This document shows, one piece after another, positions 31,237 to 39,622 of a stretch of 64,000 nt of DNA; positions within the stretch are counted from its first letter, which is position 1, and each line of letters opens with the position of its first letter. The notes under the pieces were generated by a model. It had not been told where the DNA came from. It saw only the letters and a program-made list of their open reading frames with translations, and did not search any database. The stretch is from Thermococcus sp. (GTDB taxonomy: Archaea; Methanobacteriota_B; Thermococci; Thermococcales; Thermococcaceae): positions 62,001 through 126,000 of the forward strand of contig NZ_WANV01000036.1 of NCBI RefSeq assembly GCF_015521605.1, in the 5' to 3' direction. The position numbers and the translations under genes are program-made.

Positions 31237-32774
31237 ACGGGCTGATACCATACCTCATCATAGTCCCGCTCTTCGGAGCATTCTCCCTGCCCATAGTTGG
31301 CCTCGTGGGAAGGAAGGCCAGGGAGCTGTGGGCAATACTCGTAACCGCCATCACCCTCGGCGTCGCGGCCGGTCTGTTCAACACGGTCTGGAAGAGCGGA
31401 GAGATACTGGTATACACCCTCGGAGCGAAGAGTCCCCTCGGAAACGGAGTCTCCTTCCCGATAAGGATAGTCTGGGAGGTAGATCTCCTCAGTGCGCTCT
31501 TCGTCCTGATGGTGGCGTTCATAGCATTCGTGGCCGTGCTCTACTCCAGCGAGTACATGGGGCACGACACGGGGCTTGAGAAGTACTACGCCCTGGTGCT
31601 CGTCCTTGAGGTCGGAATGCTCGGCATAGCCATAACCGGCGACCTCTTCAACTTCTACGTCTTCCTGGAGATAATGGGTATAGCCGGCTACGCCCTCGTC
31701 GCCTTCAGGAACGACACCTGGGAGGGCATCGAGGCGGGCATAAAGTACATGTTCGTCGGCTCTCTCGCCAGCTCGTTCATCCTCCTCGGAATAGTGCTGC
31801 TCTACGGCCAGTACGGAACGCTGACGATGGCCTACCTCGCGAAGATGATAGCCGAGAACCCGACGTTCACGGCAAAGGTTGCCCTCGGCCTGCTCCTCGG
31901 GGGGCTGCTCTTCAAGAGCGGCGCCGTCCCGGTGCACATGTGGCTCGCCGATGCACACCCGGCCGCCCCAAGCTCGGTCAGTGCGATGCTCTCCGGCCTC
32001 GTCATCAAGATAGGTGGAACCTACGCACTGGCCAGGCTTGCCTTCAGCGTCTTCAGCGCCGGAGTTAACGCCAGAACGATAGGCTGGATAATCATACTCT
32101 TCGCCTGCGCGACGCTCATAGTCGGAAACGCGATGGCCATAATCCAGACCGACATGAAGAGGCTCTTTGCCTTCTCCAGCGTCGGCCAGATCGGCTACAT
32201 CCTCCTCGGCACAGGAATCGGCCTCGCCGCTTACGGAAGCGACGTTGGGAACATCGCCCTCGCCGGAGCGATATACCACACCGTCAACCACGCGGTCATC
32301 AAGGCCCTCCTCTTCCTGGTCGCCGGAGCGGTCATACACCAGCTGGGAACCAAGAACCTCAACGAGCTGAGCGGCATAGCGAGGAAGATGCCGATCACGA
32401 GCTTCGCCTTCCTTGTCGGCGCCGCGGCGATAATCGGCCTTCCGCCGCTCAACGGCTTTGCCAGCAAGTGGCTGATATACGAAAGCTCCGCACTCTTCAA
32501 CCCGCTGGTGGCGGTTATAGCGGTGATAGGAACCGCGTTCAGTCTGGCGGCCTACGTGAAGGTTCTCTTCACCTTCCTGGGCAGGCCCAGCGAGAGGGTC
32601 ATGAACGCCAGGGAGCCAGGAAAGGCCATGCTCGTTCCGATGCTCATCCTCGTGGCGGTAATAGTCCTCATGGGGCTCTTCCCGTGGTTCATCAGCGACA
32701 GGATCATGATACCAGCCGCAAAGATGCTCGAAAACGCTGGAACGTACATATCAGCCGTGCTGGGGGGTGCGTGA
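31233..32774 (+). CDS. mbhH: Mbh subunit MbhH (MrpD/NuoN-like ion pump)
   Basis: A 513-residue antiporter-like protein with about 14 helices. Key residues are the Glu in LVLEVGMLG (helix 5), Lys in FKSGAVPVHMWLADAHPAAP (helix 7) and Lys in YHTVNHAVIKALLFLVAGA (helix 8), the chain of charges that drives ion movement in complex I relatives. Length is typical. It overlaps mbhG by four bases. Confidence 0.92.
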   Translation: MNGLIPYLIIVPLFGAFSLPIVGLVGRKARELWAILVTAITLGVAAGLFNTVWKSGEILVYTLGAKSPLGNGVSFPIRIVWEVDLLSALFVLMVAFIAFVAVLYSSEYMGHDTGLEKYYALVLVLEVGMLGIAITGDLFNFYVFLEIMGIAGYALVAFRNDTWEGIEAGIKYMFVGSLASSFILLGIVLLYGQYGTLTMAYLAKMIAENPTFTAKVALGLLLGGLLFKSGAVPVHMWLADAHPAAPSSVSAMLSGLVIKIGGTYALARLAFSVFSAGVNARTIGWIIILFACATLIVGNAMAIIQTDMKRLFAFSSVGQIGYILLGTGIGLAAYGSDVGNIALAGAIYHTVNHAVIKALLFLVAGAVIHQLGTKNLNELSGIARKMPITSFAFLVGAAAIIGLPPLNGFASKWLIYESSALFNPLVAVIAVIGTAFSLAAYVKVLFTFLGRPSERVMNAREPGKAMLVPMLILVAVIVLMGLFPWFISDRIMIPAAKMLENAGTYISAVLGGA

Positions 32775-32775
32775 A

Positions 32776-33123
32776 ATGTTCGGCTACTGGGATGCACTCT
32801 ACTTCGTTTACGTTTTCATCATAGGCCTGCTCATCTCGTACGCGATTTACAAGTGGGCCGAGCGCTCAAGCACTGGAACCAGAAGAGCCGGCGACGGAAC
32901 CAAGGTGTTCCTCAGCGGTGAGGATCAGGACAAGGTCATCCCGCAGTTCGAGCACTTCCAGGGCTACGTCACCGGAAGGCACGTCATGTGGGGCCTCATA
33001 AGGGGAATCCACAGGATGTTCCTCATCTTCCGCAGGGAGCACACCGGACTGCTGAGCGACTACGTCAGCTACCTGCTCGTCACGACCGCGATAATTGTTG
33101 GAGCGCTGATAGTGTGGGGGTGA
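32776..33123 (+). CDS. mbhI: Mbh subunit MbhI
   Basis: A 115-residue linker with a helix at each end (YFVYVFIIGLLISYAIYKW and the C-terminal LLVTTAIIVGALIVWG). It joins the antiporter half to the hydrogenase half. ATG 32776 is preferred to GTG 32767 because GGGGGGTG at 32762-32769 is its ribosome binding site. Confidence 0.88.
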   Translation: MFGYWDALYFVYVFIIGLLISYAIYKWAERSSTGTRRAGDGTKVFLSGEDQDKVIPQFEHFQGYVTGRHVMWGLIRGIHRMFLIFRREHTGLLSDYVSYLLVTTAIIVGALIVWG

Positions 33124-33128
33124 GATGA

Positions 33129-33647
33129 ATGGCCATTAAAGTTCACGCCCACGAAACTCATGTGAGTGGTTCCAGCCCTTCGGAGCGCGAGAGGCTGGAG
33201 AAGGAGATATCCAAGCTCTGCAGGTATATAGGCAGGTCACCCTGGGTGTTCCACGTGAACAGCGGCAGCTGCAACGGCTGCGACATTGAAATAATAGCCG
33301 CGTTAACGCCGAGGTACGACGCGGAGCGCTTCGGTGTGAAGCTCGTCGGAACGCCGAGGCACGCCGATGTCCTCCTCGTAACAGGCCCGATAACAGACCA
33401 GAGCCTTGAGAGGGTCAAGCTGGTCTACGAGCAGACTCCAGACCCCAAGGTCGTGGTGGCCATAGGCGCGTGCCCCACCGGCGGAAGCGTGTTCTTCGAG
33501 AGCCCTTTCACCAACGCGCCGCTGGACAAGCACATACCGGTGGACGTCTTCGTACCCGGCTGCCCGCCGAGGCCGGAAGCGATACTCTACGGCGTCGTAC
33601 TCGGCCTGCAGAAGCTGATAGAGAAGATTGAGGGGGGTAAAAAATGA
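33129..33647 (+). CDS. mbhJ: Mbh [NiFe]-hydrogenase small subunit MbhJ
   Basis: A 172-residue electron-transfer subunit (NuoB-like). The ligands of the cluster nearest the active site are in GSCNGCD, GACPTGG and GCPPRPE. An N-terminal extension of about 28 residues (HAHETHVSGSS) is missing in the operon-2 copy. Four bases separate it from mbhI. Confidence 0.93.
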   Translation: MAIKVHAHETHVSGSSPSERERLEKEISKLCRYIGRSPWVFHVNSGSCNGCDIEIIAALTPRYDAERFGVKLVGTPRHADVLLVTGPITDQSLERVKLVYEQTPDPKVVVAIGACPTGGSVFFESPFTNAPLDKHIPVDVFVPGCPPRPEAILYGVVLGLQKLIEKIEGGKK

Positions 33648-34171
33648 ACGTTGACGAGTTCGTTAAAGCCTTTGGCGAGAGGTTTCCCGAGGCGGAGATA
33701 CGGGTGAGCGAGAACAAGATGCCCCACCCGAAGAGGCGCGTCTGGGTCGAGATAGACAGGAAGAAGTTCCACGACGCCATGGGGTTCATCAAAGAGCTCG
33801 ACCCCAGGGCACAGTTCTCCATCATAATCGGAATGGATGCCGGCGATAAACTGCTCGCCAAGTACCACATGGAGCTGTTCTGGGAGGAGGGCGAGAGCAT
33901 ATCGCTCATCATAGGGACGAGCGTTCCGAAGGACGACCCGAAGCTCCCAACGGTCACAGATGTGTTCCCGAGCGCACTGCCCTACGAGAGGGAGAACCAG
34001 GAGTTCCTCGGGCTGTTCTTCGAGGGAATCCCCGATCCAAGGAGGCTCTTCCTACCCGACGACTTCCCGGAGGGAATCTACCCGCTGAGGCTCGATGAGA
34101 CCGGAATCAAGCCCGAGATGGTGAAGAACGCAGGCCACCCGTACAAGATGAAGAGGGAGGGCTCAAAATGA
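33644..34171 (+). CDS. mbhK: Mbh subunit MbhK (NuoC-like)
   Basis: A 175-residue soluble subunit related to NuoC, the 30-kDa subunit of complex I. The signatures are VFPSALPYERENQEFLGLFF and RRLFLPDDFPEGIYPLR. It holds the large subunit against the membrane arm. Confidence 0.9.
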   Translation: MNVDEFVKAFGERFPEAEIRVSENKMPHPKRRVWVEIDRKKFHDAMGFIKELDPRAQFSIIIGMDAGDKLLAKYHMELFWEEGESISLIIGTSVPKDDPKLPTVTDVFPSALPYERENQEFLGLFFEGIPDPRRLFLPDDFPEGIYPLRLDETGIKPEMVKNAGHPYKMKREGSK

Positions 34172-35463
34172 ACGGAAGGCTTGAGTACTGGGTTAAGATA
34201 CCCATCGGACCCATTCATCCGGCACTGGAGGAGCCCGAGAAGTTCATCATCACGCTCGACGGTGAGAGGATAATCAACGTCGACGTCAAGCTCGGCTACA
34301 ACCTCAGGGGGCTCGAATGGATAGCCATGAGAAGGAACTACATCCAGATACTCTACCTGGCGGAGAGGATATGCGGCATCTGCTCCTTTTCCCACAACCA
34401 CACCTACTCAAGGGCAGTTGAGGAAATGGCCGGCATCCAGGTTCCCGAGAGGGCCGAGTACATCCGCGTCATCGTCGGCGAGCTGGAAAGAATCCACTCC
34501 CACCTGCTCAACCTCGGTGTGGTTGGTCACGCCATAGGCTACGACACCGTTTTGCACCTCAGCTGGCTCGCTCGCGAGCGGGTCATGGACATCCTGGAGG
34601 CCATCGGTGGCAACAGGGTCAACTACTCCATCAACACCATCGGAGGAGTGAGGAGGGATCTCGAAGAGAAGCACATCAGGGCGATACTTGACATGATAGA
34701 GAACTACAGGAACGAGGTTATGCCGAAGATAGAGGAGATATTCCTCTACGACCCGACGGTCGAGGCAAGGCTCAGAGACGCCGGAGTTATTCCCAAGAGG
34801 ATAGCCATCGAGTACAGCGCCCAGGGCCCAACAGCGAGGGGAAGCGGCGTGAAGAAGGACGTTCGCTACAACGAGAAGCTCGGCGTCTACCCCGACCTCG
34901 GCGTGAAGCCGATAACCCCCAAGGAGTTCACCGGTGTCATCAAGGGGGACGTCTTCGACAGGATGGTCGTCAGGGTCGGGGAGCTCTGGCAGAGCATGGA
35001 GCTGATTGAGAGGGCAATAGACCAGATGCCAGAGGGTAAGATAAAGGCCGTGCCGAAGGACAACGCACTCCTCTTCCAGCTCAAGAAAGCGGACGGAGAG
35101 GGCATCGGAAGGTACGAGGCCCCGAGGGGAGAGCTCATCCACTACGTCATGGGACAGAAGGGCAAGGACGTTCCGGCGAAGTGGAAGATGCGTGAGCCGA
35201 CCTTCCCGAACCTGTTCGCGATAGCTAGGGCGCTGGTCGGCGAGCAGGTGGCGGACGTCCCAGTGGCGATAGCCTCGATAGACCCGTGCCTGAGCTGTAC
35301 CGACAGGGTCGCGGTTATCGATGCGAACACGGGGAGGAAAATGGTTCTCACCGAGAAAGACCTCCTGAGACTCTCCATAGAGAAGACAAAGGAGCTGAAC
35401 CCGAACGTTAAGGCGAGGCCCGAAGTTGTGGGCGTTGGCTGCCCAAGGGGTGGTGCACCATGA
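34168..35463 (+). CDS. mbhL: Mbh [NiFe]-hydrogenase large subunit MbhL
   Basis: The 431-residue catalytic subunit. All four NiFe cysteines are present: ERICGIC near residue 70 and DPCLSC near residue 377. It reduces protons with electrons from ferredoxin. Over its length it follows what I recall of P. furiosus MbhL (start VKIPIGPIHPALEEPEKFI). This excludes the Mbx/Mbs-type subunit, which lacks part of the cysteine set. Confidence 0.94.
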   Translation: MNGRLEYWVKIPIGPIHPALEEPEKFIITLDGERIINVDVKLGYNLRGLEWIAMRRNYIQILYLAERICGICSFSHNHTYSRAVEEMAGIQVPERAEYIRVIVGELERIHSHLLNLGVVGHAIGYDTVLHLSWLARERVMDILEAIGGNRVNYSINTIGGVRRDLEEKHIRAILDMIENYRNEVMPKIEEIFLYDPTVEARLRDAGVIPKRIAIEYSAQGPTARGSGVKKDVRYNEKLGVYPDLGVKPITPKEFTGVIKGDVFDRMVVRVGELWQSMELIERAIDQMPEGKIKAVPKDNALLFQLKKADGEGIGRYEAPRGELIHYVMGQKGKDVPAKWKMREPTFPNLFAIARALVGEQVADVPVAIASIDPCLSCTDRVAVIDANTGRKMVLTEKDLLRLSIEKTKELNPNVKARPEVVGVGCPRGGAP

Positions 35464-36449
35464 ACGTCCTCTACGCTACCCTCGGTTTCATAGGGATTTA
35501 CGTTTACGTGTCCTCAGCTTCGCTGCTGTGGGGAGGTATAGACAGGAAGCTGGTAGCAAGGATGCAGCGCCGCGTTGGCCCTCCCCTGCTCCAGCCGTTC
35601 TACGACTTCCTCAAGCTGGTGGGCAAGGAGTCAATAATACCGAGAGACGCCAACAGGTTCTTCGAGCTGGTCCCTGTCATGGCGCTCGCGACATCAATAG
35701 CACTGCTCGCATACACTCCGCTCGGCTTTGAGCCCCTCTTCGGAACCAAAGGAGACGTGATACTCTTCATATACCTGCTGACCCTCATCGGCTTCCTCAG
35801 GGTAATCGGTGCGATCAGTTCGGGCTCGCCCTACGCCCAGATAGGTGCCCAGAGGGAGATAATAGTCCTCGTCTCCAGGGAAGGGCCAATGATGCTGGCA
35901 CTCTTCACAATACTCTGGCGCCTCAGCGAGCTCGGAGTCACCAAACCATTCAGCATGGGCACCTTCTACGAGCACAGCATATGGGAGCTGGGCACCCCCC
36001 TCAGCCTCATCGGGACGTTCATACTGCTCGTGGTCTTCCTCGCCTGGCTGGCGAGCGAGATAGAGGTGGGATACTTCGACATCCCTGAGGCGGAGACCGA
36101 GCTCGCTGAAGGCCCCATGGCCGAGTACAGCGGAAGACACCTGGCCCTCTTCGAGCTTGCCAACGCCATAAAGGCCTTCGTCAGCGCGAGCCTCGTGGTG
36201 GCGATATTCTTCCCCTGGGGGATTTCCGGCTACATTGGGCTTGGCGGAATAGCGGGGATAATCGTTGACCTGCTCTTCCACACGCTCAAGGTCTTCGCGG
36301 TTCTCTTCGTGAGCATGAGCGTCTTCAGGGCAATAACGGGGAGGCTCAGGATAACCCAGGCGGTGAACCTGTTCTGGACGAGGCTCCTGCCGGCGAGCAT
36401 AGTTGGGGCACTGCTACTCGCCATTGACGCACTGGGGGTGATAGCATGA
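35460..36449 (+). CDS. mbhM: Mbh subunit MbhM (NuoH-like)
   Basis: A 329-residue membrane protein with about eight helices, homologous to NuoH, which links the redox arm to the ion-pumping arm. Signatures are RMQRRVGPPLLQPFYDFLKL and DIPEAETELAEGPMAEYSGR with its row of glutamates. Confidence 0.92.
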   Translation: MNVLYATLGFIGIYVYVSSASLLWGGIDRKLVARMQRRVGPPLLQPFYDFLKLVGKESIIPRDANRFFELVPVMALATSIALLAYTPLGFEPLFGTKGDVILFIYLLTLIGFLRVIGAISSGSPYAQIGAQREIIVLVSREGPMMLALFTILWRLSELGVTKPFSMGTFYEHSIWELGTPLSLIGTFILLVVFLAWLASEIEVGYFDIPEAETELAEGPMAEYSGRHLALFELANAIKAFVSASLVVAIFFPWGISGYIGLGGIAGIIVDLLFHTLKVFAVLFVSMSVFRAITGRLRITQAVNLFWTRLLPASIVGALLLAIDALGVIA

Positions 36450-36871
36450 AGGTTCCACCGACCCTCTCAACGGTGCTCGGCAACCTCCTCAAGAAGCCCG
36501 CCACCAACCCCTTCCCCGAGAGCGAGCCGGTTCCAACGCCGGAGGGCTTCAGGGGCAAACTCAACTACGACGTCGAGAAGTGCGTCGGCTGCAGGCTCTG
36601 CGTCATGGTCTGCCCCGCCGGGGTTATAGAGTACGTCCCGGAGGTCAGGAAGGTCACCTTCTGGCTCGGAAGGTGCGTCTTCTGCCAGCAGTGCGTGGAC
36701 GTCTGCCCGGTCAACGCCCTCTGGATGAGCGACGAGTTCCTGCTGGCAACGACGGACAAGTACGACGACAACCTGCGCTGGCTCAAGGAGGACGAGATTG
36801 AAGGTCTCAAGAAGAAGATGGAGGAGCAGAAGAAGGCCAAGGAAGCCGCAAAGAAGGAAGGTTCCAAGTAG
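36446..36871 (+). CDS. mbhN: Mbh ferredoxin-like subunit MbhN
   Basis: A 141-residue subunit with two [4Fe-4S] motifs: CVGCRLCVMVCP and CVFCQQCVDVCP. It receives electrons from ferredoxin and passes them to MbhJ. The tail is highly charged (KKKMEEQKKAKEAAKK). It is the last gene of operon 1; 250 bases follow before operon 2. Confidence 0.93.
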   Translation: MKVPPTLSTVLGNLLKKPATNPFPESEPVPTPEGFRGKLNYDVEKCVGCRLCVMVCPAGVIEYVPEVRKVTFWLGRCVFCQQCVDVCPVNALWMSDEFLLATTDKYDDNLRWLKEDEIEGLKKKMEEQKKAKEAAKKEGSK

Positions 36872-37000
36872 TTACATTTCTTTTCTCATGTTTTCCTCCA
36901 TGGGTTCTGATGCTCTTTTCTGAACATCCGTATCCATAAACATACTACAGAGAGCCGTTTTTTGTACTTACGTAAAGCATTGTGCTGTTTCTGTTTGTCA

Positions 37001-37025
37001 AATTTCAGGTTGTTAACCATTTGTT
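37001..37025 (+). promoter_or_regulatory. SurR-type site upstream of the second mbh operon
   Basis: GTTGTTAACCATTTGTT (37009-37025) matches GTTn3AACn5GTT exactly, and AAT at 37001-37003 completes the two-sided form with one mismatch. The TATA box ATTTATAAAG is at 37037-37046, 11 bp downstream, an activator-type position. The rest of 36872-37121 shows nothing else. Confidence 0.8.
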
Positions 37026-37121
37026 TTAGAAATCCATTTATAAAGATTTGGCCAATGCTCACTTGAGATTTCGGGAAAATACGCCCGATAAGGGTTTAAA
37101 ACCTAAAGTTGAGGTGGGAAA

Positions 37122-37625
37122 ATGGGGTTTGCCACACCGTTCCTGTGGTCCCTTATCGTCTATCTGCTCCTCACAGCGGGTTCCGGCAACGTCATCGCTT
37201 GGAGCCCGGGGGAGCTGGTTGCAGGGATTGTAATAGCGGCCATCATCGGCTACGCCACAAAGGACGTCATGGACGAAAAGCTGAGCTACTTCTTCAACCC
37301 GAAGAGGTGGCTGCTGTTCATAGTCTACGCCATAGGGCCGTTCTTCTTCGCCATGGCCAAGGCCAACCTTGATGTCGCCTACAGGGTCATAACGGGCAAG
37401 ATACGGCCAGGAATAGTCAAAATATCCCCCGGCCTGACCAGAGACGAGAGCAAGACTCTCCTCGCCAACTCGATAACACTGACACCGGGAACCTTCACCC
37501 TGGAGATAGACGAGGAGGGCAACTTCTACGTCCACTGGATAAACGTTCCGCCCGGAAAGGAGAAGCCCACTCCGGAGGAGCTGTGTGGATATCTTCCAAA
37601 ATGGGCAAGGAGGATTGCGGAATGA
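37122..37625 (+). CDS. Second Mbh-type hydrogenase, subunit A (MrpE-like)
   Basis: A 167-residue homologue of MbhA with the same AKANLDVAYRVITGKIRPGI segment. It begins a second operon of 14 genes in identical order. Separated from operon 1 by its own promoter and a SurR-type site. Confidence 0.9.
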   Translation: MGFATPFLWSLIVYLLLTAGSGNVIAWSPGELVAGIVIAAIIGYATKDVMDEKLSYFFNPKRWLLFIVYAIGPFFFAMAKANLDVAYRVITGKIRPGIVKISPGLTRDESKTLLANSITLTPGTFTLEIDEEGNFYVHWINVPPGKEKPTPEELCGYLPKWARRIAE

Positions 37626-37921
37626 CGGTCGATGGAATGTTCATGTGGGCCATGATACTGCTCCTGTTCTCAGCCATGCTGACACTTATAAGGCTCCTGG
37701 CGGGCCCAACGATTCCGGACAGGGCAGTGGCCCTCGATTCCATGACGACAACAACGGCCGGTGCCATGGTTCTCTACGGCGTCATAACCAGGCAGGCGGT
37801 CTTCATAGACGTTGCACTCGTCTACGCGGTTCTGAGCTACATCGCAACGCTCTACATAGCCCGCTATCTGGTAAGAAAGAGAGTGGGAGTAATCTACGAG
37901 ACCGGGGGGGAGAGCCAGTGA
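37622..37921 (+). CDS. Second Mbh, subunit B (MrpF-like)
   Basis: A 99-residue, three-helix protein; LLAGPTIPDRAVALDSMTTT is the MrpF signature. ATG 37622 overlaps the previous stop; the frame extends further upstream but only inside subunit A. Confidence 0.9.
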   Translation: MTVDGMFMWAMILLLFSAMLTLIRLLAGPTIPDRAVALDSMTTTTAGAMVLYGVITRQAVFIDVALVYAVLSYIATLYIARYLVRKRVGVIYETGGESQ

Positions 37922-38271
37922 TAGAATGGATCATAGGGCTGTTCCTGGCAATAGGAGTCTTCTTCAACCTCCTGGCAAGCGTCGGTATCCTCCGCTTCCC
38001 GGACGTGTACACGAGGATACACGCGGCGACGAAGTGTACGACCTTCGGGACGATATTCATAGTGCTCGCAACGGTGAGCTACTCGATATACAACTACTAC
38101 TGGGTGGCCAAGAACCCGGCATGGGTGACCATAGGAATCCACTCGGCGCTGGTTCTCATATTCCTGGTGCTGACCAACCCGGTTGGAGCTCACGCCCTCG
38201 GTAGAGCGGCCAGAAAGTCGGGGATAAGGCCCTACGGGGCCGTTATAGACGAGCTGGAGGGAAGGCTATGA
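37918..38271 (+). CDS. Second Mbh, subunit C (MrpG-like)
   Basis: A 117-residue protein with the signature RFPDVYTRIHAATKCTTFGT. GTG start at 37918 in a GTGA overlap, as in operon 1. Confidence 0.9.
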   Translation: MIEWIIGLFLAIGVFFNLLASVGILRFPDVYTRIHAATKCTTFGTIFIVLATVSYSIYNYYWVAKNPAWVTIGIHSALVLIFLVLTNPVGAHALGRAARKSGIRPYGAVIDELEGRL

Positions 38272-38531
38272 ACTTCGAGGAGCTCTTCTGGGTGATCCAG
38301 GTTCTGGCCGGGCTGGGGCTTCTGGTCTCGGCGATAGCGGCTATCAGGTTCAAGAACCTGATCTCGGCAGTCATCGCGATGGCCGTCTTCAGCCTGATAC
38401 TGTCACTGGAGTTCTACATACTCCAAGCGCCAGACGTTGCCATCGCCGAAGCTGGTGTCGGGGCCGGCCTGACGACCGCGATGTACCTGCTGGCGATTAA
38501 GAACACCACCGACGAGGAGGTGGTAGAATGA
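38268..38531 (+). CDS. Second Mbh, subunit D
   Basis: An 87-residue protein with three helices and SLEFYILQAPDVAIAEAGVG, matching MbhD. Overlaps both neighbours by four bases. Confidence 0.9.
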   Translation: MNFEELFWVIQVLAGLGLLVSAIAAIRFKNLISAVIAMAVFSLILSLEFYILQAPDVAIAEAGVGAGLTTAMYLLAIKNTTDEEVVE

Positions 38532-38800
38532 GGAAGGCCCTCGGCCTCTTTGCGTTCATAGGCTTCACGCTGTTCCTCCTGGTAGCGGCGGCGAGCCTCA
38601 GGCCCTTCGGAGAGCCGGTTCACAAGGATATGGACTCCTATTTCATCCAGCATGCCCAGGAGGAAGCCTCGGCCAACAACGTGGTCACGAGCATAGTCTT
38701 CGACTACAGGGGGTTCGATACCCTCGGTGAGGCGACGGTTCTGTTCACGGCCGTTGCCGGTGTGTTGATGGCCCTCAGGCGGAGGGAGGTGACGACATGA
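38528..38800 (+). CDS. Second Mbh, subunit E
   Basis: A 90-residue protein; SIVFDYRGFDTLGEATVLFT matches MbhE. The loop between the two helices is about ten residues shorter than in operon 1. Confidence 0.9.
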   Translation: MRKALGLFAFIGFTLFLLVAAASLRPFGEPVHKDMDSYFIQHAQEEASANNVVTSIVFDYRGFDTLGEATVLFTAVAGVLMALRRREVTT

Positions 38801-39264
38801 CCACCGTAATCATCAAGACCACCACGAAGTACCTGGCCACGCTCATACTCACCTTCGGAGCGTATATCATCCTCCACGGTCACCTCACCCCGGGAGGCGG
38901 CTTCCAGGGAGGGGCAGTCTTCGCCAGCGGCCTTGCGCTCCTCATCGTGGCCAACAAGTACGATGACATCAGGAGAACCTTCTCCAAGGTCCCGCTCAGT
39001 ACCTTCGAGAGCATAGGTGCCCTCGGATTCCTGGGAACGGCGGCACTCGGATTCATGGGGTACACGTTCTTCAAGAACGTCATAGCAAACAGCGGGTTTC
39101 CGCTCTTCGGCGAGCCCACCCCGCTCGGAATAAACCCGGGGTACCTGAACACAGGTGGAACGCTGCCGTACATGAACATATTCGTCGGAACAAAGGTTCT
39201 GGCCGGATTAACGAGCATAATCCTGGTATTCTACCTCCTCCTGGGGGTGAAGAAGAATGAATAA
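38797..39264 (+). CDS. Second Mbh, subunit F (MrpB-like)
   Basis: A 155-residue, four-helix protein with HGHLTPGGGFQGG. Its start MTTVIIKTTTKY aligns with the 30446 start option of MbhF in operon 1. Confidence 0.9.
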   Translation: MTTVIIKTTTKYLATLILTFGAYIILHGHLTPGGGFQGGAVFASGLALLIVANKYDDIRRTFSKVPLSTFESIGALGFLGTAALGFMGYTFFKNVIANSGFPLFGEPTPLGINPGYLNTGGTLPYMNIFVGTKVLAGLTSIILVFYLLLGVKKNE

Positions 39265-39622
39265 CGTGATTTTGGTCAACCTCCCCTTCATAGTCGTGGC
39301 GCTCCTGCTGGCGGTGGGGTTCTACACTATAGGCTTCAAGAGGAACCTCATCAAGGTCGTCATAGGCATTGAGATCCTTGAGGGAGCCGTCAACCTGTTC
39401 CTGATAGCCCTCGGCTACGTCAAAGGCGCCTACGCCCCGATATACACCATGGCGCCGAAGGAGGCAGCCAACAACATGGTTCTGCCAACGCCTCAAGCAT
39501 TAACCCTGACGAGCATCGTCATAGGCGTCGCCGTATCGGCCCTCATGCTCGCCTTCGCGGTTAACATCTACCGCCACTACGGAACCCTTGACGTTACAAA
39601 GGTCAGGAGGCTGAAAGGATGA
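39257..39622 (+). CDS. Second Mbh, subunit G (MrpC/NuoK-like)
   Basis: A 121-residue, three-helix protein; FKRNLIKVVIGIEILEGAVN and PTPQALTLTSIVIGVAVSAL match MbhG. Overlaps subunit F by eight bases. Confidence 0.9.
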   Translation: MNNVILVNLPFIVVALLLAVGFYTIGFKRNLIKVVIGIEILEGAVNLFLIALGYVKGAYAPIYTMAPKEAANNMVLPTPQALTLTSIVIGVAVSALMLAFAVNIYRHYGTLDVTKVRRLKG

